From Phytophthora hibernalis (Eukaryota; Oomycota; Peronosporomycetes; Peronosporales; Peronosporaceae): a stretch of DNA of 64,000 nt. The notes under the pieces were generated by a model, which saw nothing but the letters and a program-made list of their open reading frames with translations, ran no database searches and was not told the DNA's origin. Made by a program: the position numbers and the translations under genes. The stretch is from positions 186,001-250,000 of the forward strand of contig JAAKBF010000054.1 in NCBI GenBank assembly GCA_012656075.1, given 5' to 3'. Below are positions 22,701 to 33,689 of the stretch, piece by piece; the first letter of the stretch is position 1, and every line of letters starts with the position of its first letter.

Positions 22701-25039
22701 TTCACCGCAAGTACCGTGTTTTAAGAAAGGGGCAAAGTCCCTCTTTCGCTGCTTAACCATACTAAGCCGAAGGTAATTCCGGATAATCCGTTACTCCTAA
22801 TATATGAATTAACGTATGCCGTATAATCAGTACAGTATGCCCTGCTACAAGCCCTTTCGCACACCACGTGCTCCCAAGTACTATCTGATTGACTAATCAA
22901 GAATGATGTGCCGTACAAAATCTGTCAAAATATCTTTGGATTGCGATCTCCTTGCAAAAACGTCCCACCCTTTGTAGCGACGAGACAGCAGTTGGGCGCC
23001 AAATTTAGCAAACACCCTTCGTTTAGTTACTCCTCGGCACTATATCTAGCAACTACATGTATATATGTGTTGGGAGTGATCGGTATATATGTATCTCTTG
23101 TTGACGAAGTTAATCTTGTGCTACCGCTCTGTAACTTTGGCTGTGCCCTCCCTCAGCACTGTTGTCACACCCAATGCAGGTAAGATTTCTTCAGGGTTGC
23201 CGTCGGCGAGCCTTGAATCAAACACAAGAAGTCAATGAACACTTCTCAGGATTGAGGTCGTCTGTGTCACTTGTATGGAAACGGAGGTCACGTCTTTGCG
23301 CAACCAGGAAGCCCATCGAATCAATATCACCACGTGACATGTCGCGTACGATATCCTCCGTCCGTACAGGAATGTTTCCGCCGTCAACGCATCCGGTCTG
23401 TCTGTCACAGGATTCTCAGCACTATCCGCAACAATATCCGCACCAGCAATATCCGGTACATGCAACGAGGTAGTCAGAATAGAGTACTCTGAATTCAACG
23501 TAACAAGAGAGAAAGTAAGTCTCCCGTAAAAAGAAGAGGAACTGAGGATCGAGTAAACGGCACTAGTTGGATGCCGCATGTACATATAATGCTTTCCGTG
23601 TTTAGCTTGATCTTGGACATTCATCCGATGCGGGTGTTGGAGAAGAACGAGACATATGTCTAACGGCATCTATTGTGGTTGCTGGGATTACTTGTGGGTG
23701 GAGAAGGCCTCGTCGTGATGTCAAGAGCGTCGTGCGATCCGTCGTCAGGATTCGCTATGGTGTTCAACGGCGTTGCAGCATTCGAATTCACCGGGGTCAT
23801 CTCACTGAGACGTAGCTAGTATGGCAGCAAACCTTTCTGGACAACAAACACTCGATTAGCTTTTGTTTATTTCAATATGCAGCAAAATAAGCGTACCAAC
23901 ATACAAAGTCGACACCTTCAGTCCCCTTGATGCCCTCAGCACTAGGTGTCGTTGATTGCTGCTGACGCCTGTCGACTTCCAGTCCGTTTTTGATAGCTCG
24001 CACCAAAACAGCTAAACCTGTAAACAGGAGTGATGGTCTGTTCTCGGTCGCCAATTACGAAATGAAGGGCTAGCAGAGGACCGCAGACTCTGGATTCTTA
24101 TATTCACAACCCTAGTCGTTTCCCAAAAATTCCATGTCGCACGAGATGCAGACCTTACAGTTGAACTGCTAAAATTTATCCAGTACAAATTTCTTTAAAC
24201 GTAATTTGATGGTGCCAGATTCGTGGCGGAGATCGCGGAACATGTTTACCTTTATAAATTGGATTCCGGAGTATCCGTTATGCCGGCTTAGAAGGGTTAT
24301 CATCTCGACTTGTATAGTACAGTTTGATTGAGTGAAAACCGAGAATCCGCCCTCGTGCACGAAATGATTAATGTGCATTTAACCCGGTATTATATGTGGA
24401 ATATAGTGTCCTTTAGAAACTTCTGGAAAGGAATTGACAGTTAGATTTTGGTCAAAATTGACCTTGGAGTAGGGCAATGGTAAAAAACTCTTTTCAATGC
24501 TCTTTCAAAACAGCGTTTCAGCAGTTGAAAATGGGCATCCCTATTGGTTAACACAGCTCAAATCTATTCCCGTACATGTAAGTCGCACTAAAATCGCTCA
24601 AATATTGACTGAGCTGCGAAATGACCTTCAAAACCTACCAAATGTAAGCATGCCTACAAAGCTAAACAAAGTAAAAGATATGCCAGTTATTACCGATGGG
24701 ATTTAGGAGGGTTAGGCGGCGAGTTTATCGCGAAAGGGGGCAAAAAGTCCCGTTTCACAAGTTATGTTACTAATTCGTCACCCTGATCGGCCTTTGTTAT
24801 TGGTCGGAACGATTCTTCCGGGTTGTTTTTCGACCGCGGCTCTTAATTGGCTGCACCCCAGCTCGGGTGATGACGTAAAGCAATAGATCCTGGACCAGAT
24901 CCCGTAAGATATCGCGTCCCACCATGTAATAAATCGACATCAGTCCTCGGTACGTGGAGAGGGAATGAGCACCCGCAACGCTGTCGAAGCATTCGCACCA
25001 CTAGCTACGTGCCTACAGTAACAGCACCAGCGTAGCTAA
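19741..25039. other. 5.3-kb gene desert
   Basis: Apart from the hairpin at 22536-22612, I see nothing to support in this AT-rich stretch. Open frames are short, shift often and show no domain. It probably consists of very old transposon sequence. Confidence 0.4.
22536..22612. repeat. Perfect 37-bp inverted repeat with 3-nt loop
   Basis: Arms 22536-22572 and 22576-22612 are exact reverse complements (outermost bases GACGTTG...), separated by CAG. RNA from either strand would fold into a near-blunt 37-bp duplex, close to small-RNA precursor size. It could also be a foldback insertion or a cloning or amplification artefact. Confidence 0.85.
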
Positions 25040-25836
25040 TTATACGGCGAAGAACCCAGACGCTACCTTTCTTGTGCTGTGTGTTAGTGTGTAGCTCTTA
25101 AAGCTTCGTCGTTCGTGCTGTAAGCTCGGCACGTCTAGAAGGGATAGATTCGCCTGTGTAAAGAAAGCGACAGAGGTATATCTCCTGATTACTCTAAACA
25201 AAATCAAGACTAAATCTAAGTATACACTAATCGACCATTCTTCGTTTGGACAAAAGCAATTAGAATGGGGAGCGACGGTAGCGAGCGACTGCGGGAGACA
25301 GAGTGTGATGGTGGCGTAAGCGGCGCGAACGGGGTCAACAGGATGCTGCAGGGCGCTGCGGATGGTGGTGGTGACGGCGCAAATAGGGCCGACAGAATGC
25401 TGCATGGCGCTGCGTCTGGAGATGGACGGGCCGTCTTGGGCGTCAGATTGTAGTGGTGGTGAGGGCATCGCGCCCGTAGAGCTGTCAAGTGTAGCGACTG
25501 GCGATGGTGCCAATATCGGCACCGGCTGCTGCACGTGACGCTGATCGCGCTGCGCATGTCAGTGCTGCTTCTGAAGGATGTTGTTGTAGCGCTGCTGGAG
25601 ACGTCGGCGCGCCAATACGCACTGCCGGTGTCGCTGCAGTTCTTTCTGGTCGTGACACCGGTGACGAGGGTGTCTGGCGAGCTGCAGGAGGCGGTGTCGT
25701 TGCTTCATCAGCTTCAAGCGGTATTGAATTTGAGGCAAGGCTCGAAGTCGCTGTGTAACAGCAGGAGGGCGACCACGTGGTGTAATGAAATTAGCTGGAA
25801 AGTGCCCAATGGCCCGAAAGCGTCTGGAGCCTCTGG
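25040..25836 (-). pseudogene. 3' part of a Myb/SANT-like host gene cut by the copia element
   Basis: Directly beyond the 3' LTR, the minus strand encodes GHFPANFITPRGRPP and then a Pro/Ala/Ser-rich tail with two similar repeats (PSPDAAPCSIL / PSAAPCSIL, about 25330-25430). Together with 31507-31660 on the other side of the element it forms one interrupted gene. The Myb-like assignment is tentative. Frames also shift within this piece. Confidence 0.4.
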
Positions 25837-26021
25837 TGTTGGAAGAGATGCTTGATTAGTTGGAGGTGAATGAGAGACTGATGTATTCATACAAGCGTTC
25901 AAGGCCCTACTTGGCCTTTTGTTGGTTTCCTAACTGCTCTTGACTCCATGTACGCCGTTTCCCAACTGCTCGTACGCCCTTTAGCACCACGTACGCCCTT
26001 TGGCACCATGTGCGTTCAACA
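25837..26021 (-). repeat. 3' LTR of the copia element
   Basis: 185 bp, same ends as the 5' LTR. It is preceded on the minus strand by the polypurine tract GGGAAGGAG (26022-26030), as needed for plus-strand priming. Confidence 0.95.
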
Positions 26022-26039
26022 CTCCTTCCCGGGCGGACG

Positions 26040-26500
26040 ATTCGAATCCAGGAGCATCACAAGTCCAAGCAGCTCATCAAGGCGCGGTGCAGGGAGAACC
26101 TTGGTGAGTATGTCCGCACGCACCGCTTTAGACTCGCAGTACTTGACGTCGAGTCATTTCTTCTTAACCAGATCCTTGATGAACTTGTACCGAACGTTTT
26201 TTATGTTTTGCACGCCCCGACGTGTCCTCCCCTCGATCTGCGTGATAGCTGCCTGATTATCCACATGAAGCACATACTGTTCCTGCGTGCGCACGCCAAT
26301 CTCCGGTATTAACTCGATGATTTCGAGTATTTCGGCCGTCGTTTGCGAAGCGGCGACGAATTCAGCTTCCATAGTCGATAACTCCACGCGGTTCTGCTTC
26401 TTGCAGAGCCATCCGACCACGATGCCGCTTACCATCAGCACTCCACCAGTGACGGACTTTCTGGGGCGTAGTCAGCATCGCTGAGCGCCTCTACAAACAC
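26040..26500 (-). pseudogene. copia RNase H
   Basis: ALSDADYAPRKSVTGG, then VELSTMEAEFVAASQ and VLHVDNQAAI supply the Asp, Glu and Asp of the RNase H site. The tail RADILTKVLPAPRLDELLGL runs to near the polypurine tract. A stop follows KDLVKKK at 26154. Confidence 0.85.
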
Positions 26501-26879
26501 GTTATCCTGGGTCATCAACTCTTTGTCGCCGCCCATCATGAGCTTGTAGTGTTTGGTCCCTTAAGATACTTGGCAACCTTTTTTGCCAGACGTCAATCGC
26601 TCTCGCGCGGCGCGTGTCAGTGGCGGGTTGCTCGGTGCACGGCAAATGCGAAGTCCGGCCTGGTGCACCGGGCGATCCACAACAAGGTGCCAACTAGCGA
26701 CTGGAACGTCAGCACGGTTGGGCGCACCGATGAACCTGCCCCCATTCGGCAACAAAACTCCACTTCATGCTCGCCGCCGATAGGTACGCGGGCCGGTGCC
26801 GCCATGTCCAGCTGGAACTTCTCCAGCATTTCATCAAAAACCTGATCTTGGTCGAGAGCCCAACCTGAAATATCGTCGT

Positions 26880-27608
26880 TAGTGAACTTGATGCCCAGAA
26901 ACTAGGATACAGCACCGAAATCCTTCAGCTCCACGACCTGCATATCTTCGAAGAACTTGTTCACCTTGGCCTCGCTAGCGCTAAAAAAGGTCTGTACGGT
27001 TTAAATAAATCCGGAAGGCTGTGGAACCTTATGGTGCACTCGATTCTCGTGTCGCTGGGTTTTACTCAGTACTACACGGATTGCTGCATGTATGTCAAGG
27101 TTGGTGCAGATGGCACGACACTCGTAGGCGTGTACGTAGACGATCTGATGGTAACCGGCCTGAATACGAGCTCGCTCGTGTCATTTACTCCCAGCAGCTT
27201 GAGAAGCGCCTCGCTGATCATCATTCCCAGTGGAATGTGCAGCAGGATTTCGACCTCGGCATCCTTGTCCGCCTTGACGTACGCACTCGGCACGTCGCCG
27301 TGTCATGCTGGCACACCCCAAATTCGACACACAACGAGAATCACCTTTTCAGAAATATTCTCCAGCACTGCCGAGAAAGGGTACGTGTACTTGACTCCGT
27401 ACTCTTGTTTGTCACCTCGCGCTACCAAACGAGCCTTCAATCGCTCGATTGAGCCGTCCGCATGGGTTTTCAGTTTGAACACCCACTTGGTGTGCAGAAA
27501 CTTAGTGTTTGAAGGCTTCTTGACCACGTCCCAGGTGTTGTTCTGTTCCAACGCCGCAATTTCTTCCCTTATCGCCTGTTTCCACATCTCAGCGCGTGGG
27601 TCCTTCAT
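26880..27608 (-). pseudogene. copia reverse transcriptase with internal inversion
   Basis: The minus strand gives WKQAIREEIAALEQNNTWDV, then a TGA (27303-27305, most simply from CGA) before HGDVPSAYVKADKDAE. Normally the YGLxxSGRLWN...YVDD block follows on the same strand. Here it lies on the plus strand at about 26980-27172 (YGLNKSGRLWN, GVYVDDLMVTG). The minus strand resumes below 26980 with KVNKFFEDMQVVELKDFG. The catalytic block is therefore flipped in place. Confidence 0.85.
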
Positions 27609-28199
27609 CGCATCGCAAAACTTCCTTGGGGGTCATTAAGTGCAGACGCTTGCACTCTAGCGACCGACACGTGCTTCTTGCCCATGAACCGTGTGCGCAT
27701 GCGCGGTCCACGCTCTTCTTCGTTCGGGAGCGCATCTTTATTTGCTCCTTCCGACCTTGTGTCGTCTTTGTGTGAAGACGCGTTTGTCCTGTTTATTCTC
27801 TTGTTTTTCTTGGACATGTTTTCTTTGACGTCACGTTCGACATGTTCTTGTGCGTTGGTCTGTACCACGCTGGGTACAGGTGGCTTAGTTGGCGACTCCT
27901 TCCTCTTCGTAGTCTTCTCGTGGCAGCTCCGGATCGTCGCGCTCAAGTTGTTTCTGCAACTGTGGTTCTGCTCGCTGTCTAGCGTCTCGACGTTCCTGAT
28001 GTGCTGTGTGGTGATGACAATTTTTTCCTTTGGCAAGTACACCTTGAACTCTTTGGTCTCGTCGTTCTTGCCGACGATCTGCACGTGGTTTCCACGCCTT
28101 CTTCCCCTGGTCACGGTACGCCGTGCACGGACTGCCAAAAGTTACTACCTCAGTCAACTTTGGGACAGTGCCCGTCAGCATCTCGAGCGGCGACATGCG

Positions 28200-29318
28200 T
28201 TTCGGGTTTGCGCTACACGAGCTCCTGGTCAACATGTAGCTCGCGTACTCAACGGTGTCACCCCAAAAATACAGCGGAGTTCACTAGCAAATAGCATGCA
28301 CCTTGCCATGTTGAGCACCGTGCAGTGCATTCTTTCGGCCTTGCCGTTAGACGTCTGGTTCTCAGCCTCGCTAATATGTCTTCTGATAACATTAGCCTTG
28401 CAGAACAGGTCGACATTCACAGACTCCTTCCCACCATCGGTACGGAGTACATGGACCTTGCAGTGGAACCTTTTCTCAAAGTATCCGATGAAATGCTCGA
28501 ATTTCTTCGTAGCTTTCACCTTGTTTTTTTGCCAGGAAGACGCGCACGTAATTCGTAGAGTAGTCAATGAAGTTGATGAAGTACCGGTTGTCACGACGGT
28601 CTTTCGGGGTCATCGGCCCTAGATGTCGCTGCCGACCACGACACCAATGATATCGATTGGTGCGTTCGAGCCGGAATCCTTCTTTGACTGATTGTTCTTA
28701 CTTTTGCTTTCCCTGGGCGCAGGTCAAGCAATTCGGGCGGGTTCTGTCCGTTAGTCTGATGCAGGATCCTGTGTTGTCAGCCATGCACTCCACCGTGTCG
28801 TACGAAATGTGGTCGAGTCGCTTGTGCAAGTCCAGCAGCCTGGTCCCAGTCACCGCGGCAGCCAGGACATCGGCTGCTCAGCTCTCACTGCGTGCACCCG
28901 ACCATATGTGGTCACCTCGCCCATGGCGTAGACCATTAAAACGTCGTTGCGACGGTAAACTTCGAATATTCTCATCCTGTCCAGCTCCCGTACGGCGTAC
29001 CTTCTTCCCATGTGTCGCTCCAGGAAAACGTCTTTCTCCTCAAGCATGCCGTAACTAATGATGTTCTCCATCAGGTTGCTAGCGTAGTACACCTCGGACA
29101 AGTCATTCATAATTTCATGTCCATCCACAATCGCGCGCAGCTTGGCAGTTCCCACCTTGCTCACATGCACCGAGCCGCCGTTTGCCGCGCGACACATTTG
29201 GTCGCAATCCACGCCATTGTTGAGCATCCTTAAGTCCTTCACAAGATGCAACCTCGACCCGCTGTCCAATATCCAAGAGTCGGCTCTCGTATTCGTGACG
29301 CTGTCCGTAGTGCTTCAC
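28200..29318 (-). pseudogene. copia protease and integrase
   Basis: The protease site reads MDSGSRLHLVKDL (copia DSGA/S type, about 29260). Integrase core blocks are VLRTDGGKE (about 28450) and NGKAERMHCTVLNMARCMLF (Glu of the DDE set, about 28340). The frame shifts between 28850 and 28594. The C-terminal integrase extension continues to about 27605 as a Lys/Arg-rich stretch. Confidence 0.85.
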
Positions 29319-29403
29319 ACAGCCAACGCCACCCTTGCCGACGGATTGGTTCCTCCTTTCGCCTTGTCTGGGCAGTTGGCTTTTAAGTGACCCACTTTAC
29401 CTC

Positions 29404-31317
29404 ATTTGTGGCATTTGCGCGTTTCAGCACCTCCAGCCCGTGCGACAATTTCGCCTCGTTGTTCATTCTGCTCGCGTCGTCCACCACCAACATACCGACC
29501 GCCGACACACTGCTCCGAGTTGCCGGAGCGCTCGGCTACATAAAACAGGAACTGATAATGCTCTGGCCAAGGCTTGTTGGGGTCCTTGATCTTGGACATA
29601 AGCTCGATTCCCTTGGCCGACGGGATCGGCGTCATGTACAACATCAGCATGTTGTTCATGACGAACGCTAGCGTATTTGACACTGCTGTCCATCCATGCA
29701 GCATTTTTCGAAGTATATCAGTGCCGTGTCGTCCAGCTTTCCGCTGAACGACACATCCTCGCGTTCAGCGGAAAGCTGGACGACACGGCACTGATATACT
29801 TCGAAAAATGCTGTCATGTATAACATCAGCATGTAAACACGAACGCTAGCGTGTTTACTTCGAAAAATGCTGCATGGATGGACAGCAGTGTCAAACACGC
29901 TAGCGTTCGTCATGTATAACATCAGCATGTAAACACGACCGGAGGAATTTAAAATCATCGCGTTCAGCGGAAAGCTGGACTACACGGCACTGATATACTT
30001 CGAAAAATGCTGCATGGATGGACAGCAGTGTCAAACACGCTAGCGTTCGTCATTTATAACATCAGCATGTAAACACGAACGCTAGCGTGTTTACTTCGAA
30101 AATGCTGCATGGATGGACAGCAGTGTCAAACACGCTAGCGTTCGTGTTTACATGCTGATGTTATACATGACGAACGCTAGCGTGTTTGACACTGCTGTGC
30201 ATCCATGCAGCATTTTTTCATGCTGATGTTATACATGACGAACGCTAGCGTGTTTGACACTGCTGTCCATCCATGCAGCATTTTTCGAAGTATATCAGTG
30301 CCGTGTCGTCCAGCTTTCCGCTGAACGCGAGGATGTGTCGTTCACATCCTCGCGTTCAGCGGAAAGCTGGACGACACGAGAACGACACATACACGAGAAC
30401 GACACATACACGAGAATGACACGGCACTGATATACTTCGAAAAAATGCTGCATGGATGGACAGCAGTGTCAAACACGCTAGCGTTCGTCATGTATAACAT
30501 CAGCATGTAAACACGAACGCTAGCGTGTTTGACACTGCTGTCCACATCAGCATGTAAACACGAACGCTAGCGTGTTTGACACCGCTGTCCATCCATGCAG
30601 CATTTTTCGAAGTATATCAGTGCCGTGTCGTCCAGCTTTCCGCTGAACGCGAGGATTTTAAATTCCTCCGGTCAGACTCCGCCGCTCATCTGCTGCGCGG
30701 CCTCAAGTCGCTGCAGGAACCGCAGTCCCCACGATTTGAAATCCGCCCCGACACCTGCGTACGTTTCCTTGCCCGTGAACCGCGAGAACCCCGACGAGTC
30801 GAGGTCTCTGGGCTTCGGGATCTTCAACCCGAAGTTGGCCAGCGGTGCGTCCTGGCGCGCCGTGTGCGGTGGCTGCACCTGAGGTTGCAGAGGCGGCTGA
30901 GGCGGTAGTGCAGCATGAAGTGTTGGATCTTCGAGCGAGACCAGTCTCATGCGACGGCCGCGTGCCTTGATAAAGTCCGTAAAGGCGCTCGACCCGTCGT
31001 ATGAGTTCTCGGAGGGGGCGTGGAGACGTTTCGGCTCGGTTCTTCAAGTCCGCTTGAAATTTCAGCTGATTGGCCATGAACTGGTCCTGCTGCTGCGCCA
31101 TCCCCTCGAGGAGTCCCTCAAGTCGATCCAGCCGCTCAGAACTCGCATCAGAGTTCCGACTGCCCCTTGCGTGAGGGTCAGACGCACTCGAGATTGATCG
31201 CGGCCCCTCGAACAGCTCAAACGGGTCGGGCGTCACACCCAGGCCATGGACATCGGTGTCAGTGATATCGACTGCCGTCTTGGGCTGCTTCGAGGTGTAA
31301 GTGATCGTTAGGGTCAT
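29404..31317 (-). pseudogene. copia gag, broken and expanded
   Basis: Starts at ATG 31317. Recognisable blocks are SERLDRLEGLLEGMAQQQDQ, then in another frame GADFKSWGLRFLQRLEAAQQ (about 30700-30760). Past the repeat array come GIELMSKIKDPNKPWPEHYQ and a CCHC zinc knuckle in which the second Cys codon is TGA (29402-29404). The array at 29650-30660 replaces about 110 bp of normal gag with about 1 kb. Confidence 0.85.
29650..30660. repeat. Scrambled inverted-repeat array made from a 110-bp gag segment
   Basis: A gag segment containing GAACGCTAGCGTGTTTGACA recurs about 11 times in alternating orientation, each copy cut at different points. The clearest palindrome has perfect 51-bp arms at 29700-29750 and 29762-29812. 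Another has its arms around 30304-30375, followed by three tandem copies of a unit like ACGAGAACGACACATAC. It resembles products of repeated template switching. Several ORFs in it are mirror images without meaning. Confidence 0.85.
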
Positions 31318-31321
31318 TACC

Positions 31322-31506
31322 TGTTCGAAGAGATGCTTGCGTAGTTGGAGGTGAATGAGAGACTGATGTATTCATGCAAGCGTGCAAGGCCCTACTTGGC
31401 CTTTTGTTGGTTTCTTAACTGCTCTTGACTCTATGTACGCCGTTTCCCAACTGCTCGTACACCCTTTCGCACCACGTATGCCCTTTGGTACTACGTGCGT
31501 TCAACA
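31322..31506 (-). repeat. 5' LTR of the copia element
   Basis: 185 bp, TGTTGAACG to CAACA when read on the minus strand. The gag ATG (31317) lies only four bases beyond its end, leaving almost no leader. The primer binding site would have to overlap the gag start; the sequence there (GGTAATGACCC) is not a clear initiator-tRNA match. Confidence 0.95.
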
Positions 31507-31660
31507 TCTGGCGCAGCACGGTGGCCATATACCCGTGGATCGCATGTGGAGCGCAGCGTCATTCCATGAGACCCGCGTACCGCCGTCAATGAATCCTCGA
31601 GCAATCTGCACAAGCATCTTGTCATCGTCGAAGGTGAAATTAGTCCGTACTACTCCGATC
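31507..31660 (-). pseudogene. 5' part of the Myb/SANT-like host gene cut by the copia element
   Basis: The minus strand encodes FDDDKMLVQIARGFIDGG, then WNDAALHMRSTG, a pattern seen in single Myb/SANT-like repeats. It runs straight into the TCTGG target site. Removing the element and one TCTGG joins it to 25836 on the same strand. A TATA-like GTATAAAAAGAGG lies upstream at about 31703-31715. Confidence 0.4.
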
Positions 31661-32063
31661 CAGAATACTTATCCACTTCAACAATTAGCTTGTTTCAGAT
31701 TGCTTGTCCTCTTTTTATACTTGGTTTCAGTAGTGGATGCCATTAAAAGTCTCGTCAAATCACTATAGAGGGCCATTTTTCCTAGAAAGACCACTTTCGC
31801 ACAAATAAGGTACGTCCGTTTGGATTACTTTCTGCTATTTTCTGAGACCATGCTTTATTATAGTGCAGAGCACGGGAAAAACGAACGCAGTTCAACCCGG
31901 CTGATTCTCACTATTATTTTCCGACCTACCATGTTGGCACAGGCTTAATATTTACAAATCCCGAGCCAGGTTTAGGAAAGTGGACAAGTGATATGAAACG
32001 GAGTGGTATGTCAAAACAAAAACTGCAAAGGCAGCGAACGTTGTGAGTCTTTGGATTTCGCAT

Positions 32064-32414
32064 TTAACCCTTTCGCGATACAAGGGCACATTTCTCCCCC
32101 TTTAAGCCCTTTCCCAAAACACGGTAGAAAATCACCATCTTAAAGGGCGCCATTTAAGCACCAGTTCAACTTAGTCTGCACGCTATTATATAACATATCA
32201 TCAACAGTACTTGGTGTAGTCATTGTAGCATACTGAACCCAACTGAGATTAATGGATCAGTCAGTATTAGTAAATCACTGAAGATGATTTATTGCACGGG
32301 ATAGGCAAAACGAGTATCGTGAAATCGTTCAAGGGTGAATTTTACGCCCTTTAAGAAATTACTGACTTAGATTTGTAAACTATAGTTCACATAGGTGGTT
32401 CGCGAAAGGGTTAA
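32064..32414. mobile_element. piggyBac-type MITE flanked by TTAA
   Basis: TTAA at 32064-32067 and 32411-32414 encloses 343 bp. It starts CCCTTTCGCGA and ends with the exact complement TCGCGAAAGGG. A CCC/GGG terminus with TTAA target is the hallmark of the piggyBac superfamily. It has no coding capacity, so it would move in trans. A related end is at 83-112. Confidence 0.8.
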
Positions 32415-33120
32415 ATGGCAGAGGTCCACTCGTTGGTTACAGGAGCAAATTCTGGGCAGTGGGGGATGTGCGCTGTCATTTTCTCGATTCTTCTAACGCA
32501 ATCTCGGACTTAACCCTATTGTGGTTGTACATCTAATTTCCATAGTAAAATGTAAAACATGCATAAATGCTTGGTTTTGGCCTGCATGCCGCAGCATAAT
32601 ATTTCCATTTTGGGTGATTTTACAATAATTATTGCAATTACTGAAGTTAAACCAAGCGTATTGCTTGGTTTACCGCAAACGTTATGATTGGTCCATAGTA
32701 AAATCCATTCATTTTGATTCGTTAAAAATGGTAAAACCAAGCATGACTGCCTGTTGAGCATGAAAGGTAAGTTTTTCAATGTATTCTCTGAAAAAATTCA
32801 GAGCTAAGACGGGAGCCAAATCGACGCCAATTAGCGCCAGCACGAAGGTCGACGGTCGAAAAATTAGGCAACATTTGCACAAGAAAAGACCCAAACGCGA
32901 ATATCGCAAGTCCATGATCAACATAAGAATAGCACGATCAATATAAGCTTAAGCAAATTCCATTTAAACATACATTTCTGAGCTTCTTCGTGCGTAGCGC
33001 GACTTTGTATTTGTTTTCGCAAAATCGCCCCCACCCCTGATCGCACCACCTCCTTATCTGAAATAAATTTCAGAGAACACTTTCCCTTTCACTGTATTAC
33101 ACAGATTTGACGAGTGTAGT
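32415..33120. other. Non-coding, with repeated ACCAAGC motifs
   Basis: A hairpin AAACCAAGC-gtatt-GCTTGGTTT sits at about 32649-32671. The same ACCAAGC/GCTTGGT motif recurs near 32569 and 32733. The open stretch at 32709-32924 (-) has no recognised domain. No gene is called. Confidence 0.4.
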
Positions 33121-33323
33121 GGAGCGAATCCCGCAGAGGTTTTTTATAAGGAATAAATTCCAATTCCAAATGAGAAAGGACAGCGTTTGGAAAATAACAT
33201 GCATAAAACAGACAATCAGGTCTGGAACAGCCAATCACAGGACAGGAATAGATCTGGCGGAGGGGGCTTCGCCAAATCTATACTGGAATTTATTCCTTCC
33301 AAAACCTCTGCGGGAATCACTCC
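33121..33323. mobile_element. Foldback MITE, about 203 bp
   Basis: Terminal inverted repeats of about 40 bp: 33121-33162 (GGAGCGAATCCCGCAGAGG...) and 33284-33323 (...CCTCTGCGGGAATCACTCC), about 85-90 % complementary by eye. There is no coding capacity. No clear target duplication. Confidence 0.75.
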
Positions 33324-33689
33324 ATTGTGTGCCTGCCAAACCTACATTAAACAGTTTAATGCCTCTTTATTTTATACCCCTCGTTATCCTCCCTTGGTCA
33401 GTTTTTATCTCGCATAAAACTTGAGGTCTCGAAACCGACGTTCAAAACCGCAATTAATAGTTTAATCTGGTCAGATAGTTGTGTCCCACAGCATCTTATA
33501 TTACTTGGTTATTGTATGTCTAATGAATCTGGACATATCTAGACTGGACGAACATTCGAAAAATATCTCTAAATCTAAATATTGCAGGAGGTGCGAAAGT
33601 GCATCTCGCACCCATCGCGGTTGCCTTCGTTATTATGCGCGCTGGCACGCAGCGGCGTCGCAGTCGCTATCTGCCTAGGGTTGTCTAAG

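Larger units (their letters stand above)
25837..31506 (-). mobile_element. Complete but inactivated Ty1/copia LTR retrotransposon (5,670 bp)
   Basis: LTRs of exactly 185 bp at 31322-31506 (5') and 25837-26021 (3') begin TGTTG and end CAACA. The target duplication TCTGG is at 25832-25836 and 31507-31511. On the minus strand the order is gag, protease, integrase, reverse transcriptase, RNase H, which is the copia order. I count 13 mismatches between the LTRs (7 %, 8 of them transitions), so the insertion is old. Inside are stops, frameshifts, an inverted RT segment and a rearranged repeat array in gag. The 185-bp LTRs are unusually short. Confidence 0.95.

Noticed and set aside
27678..28622. 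314-codon plus-strand ORF
   Set aside because: It is antisense to the copia integrase and its linker. Conserved motifs are on the minus strand.
29668..30545. ORFs repeating MLMLYMT and NASVFDTAVHPCS
   Set aside because: By-products of the palindromic gag repeats. Identical peptides appear in several orientations.
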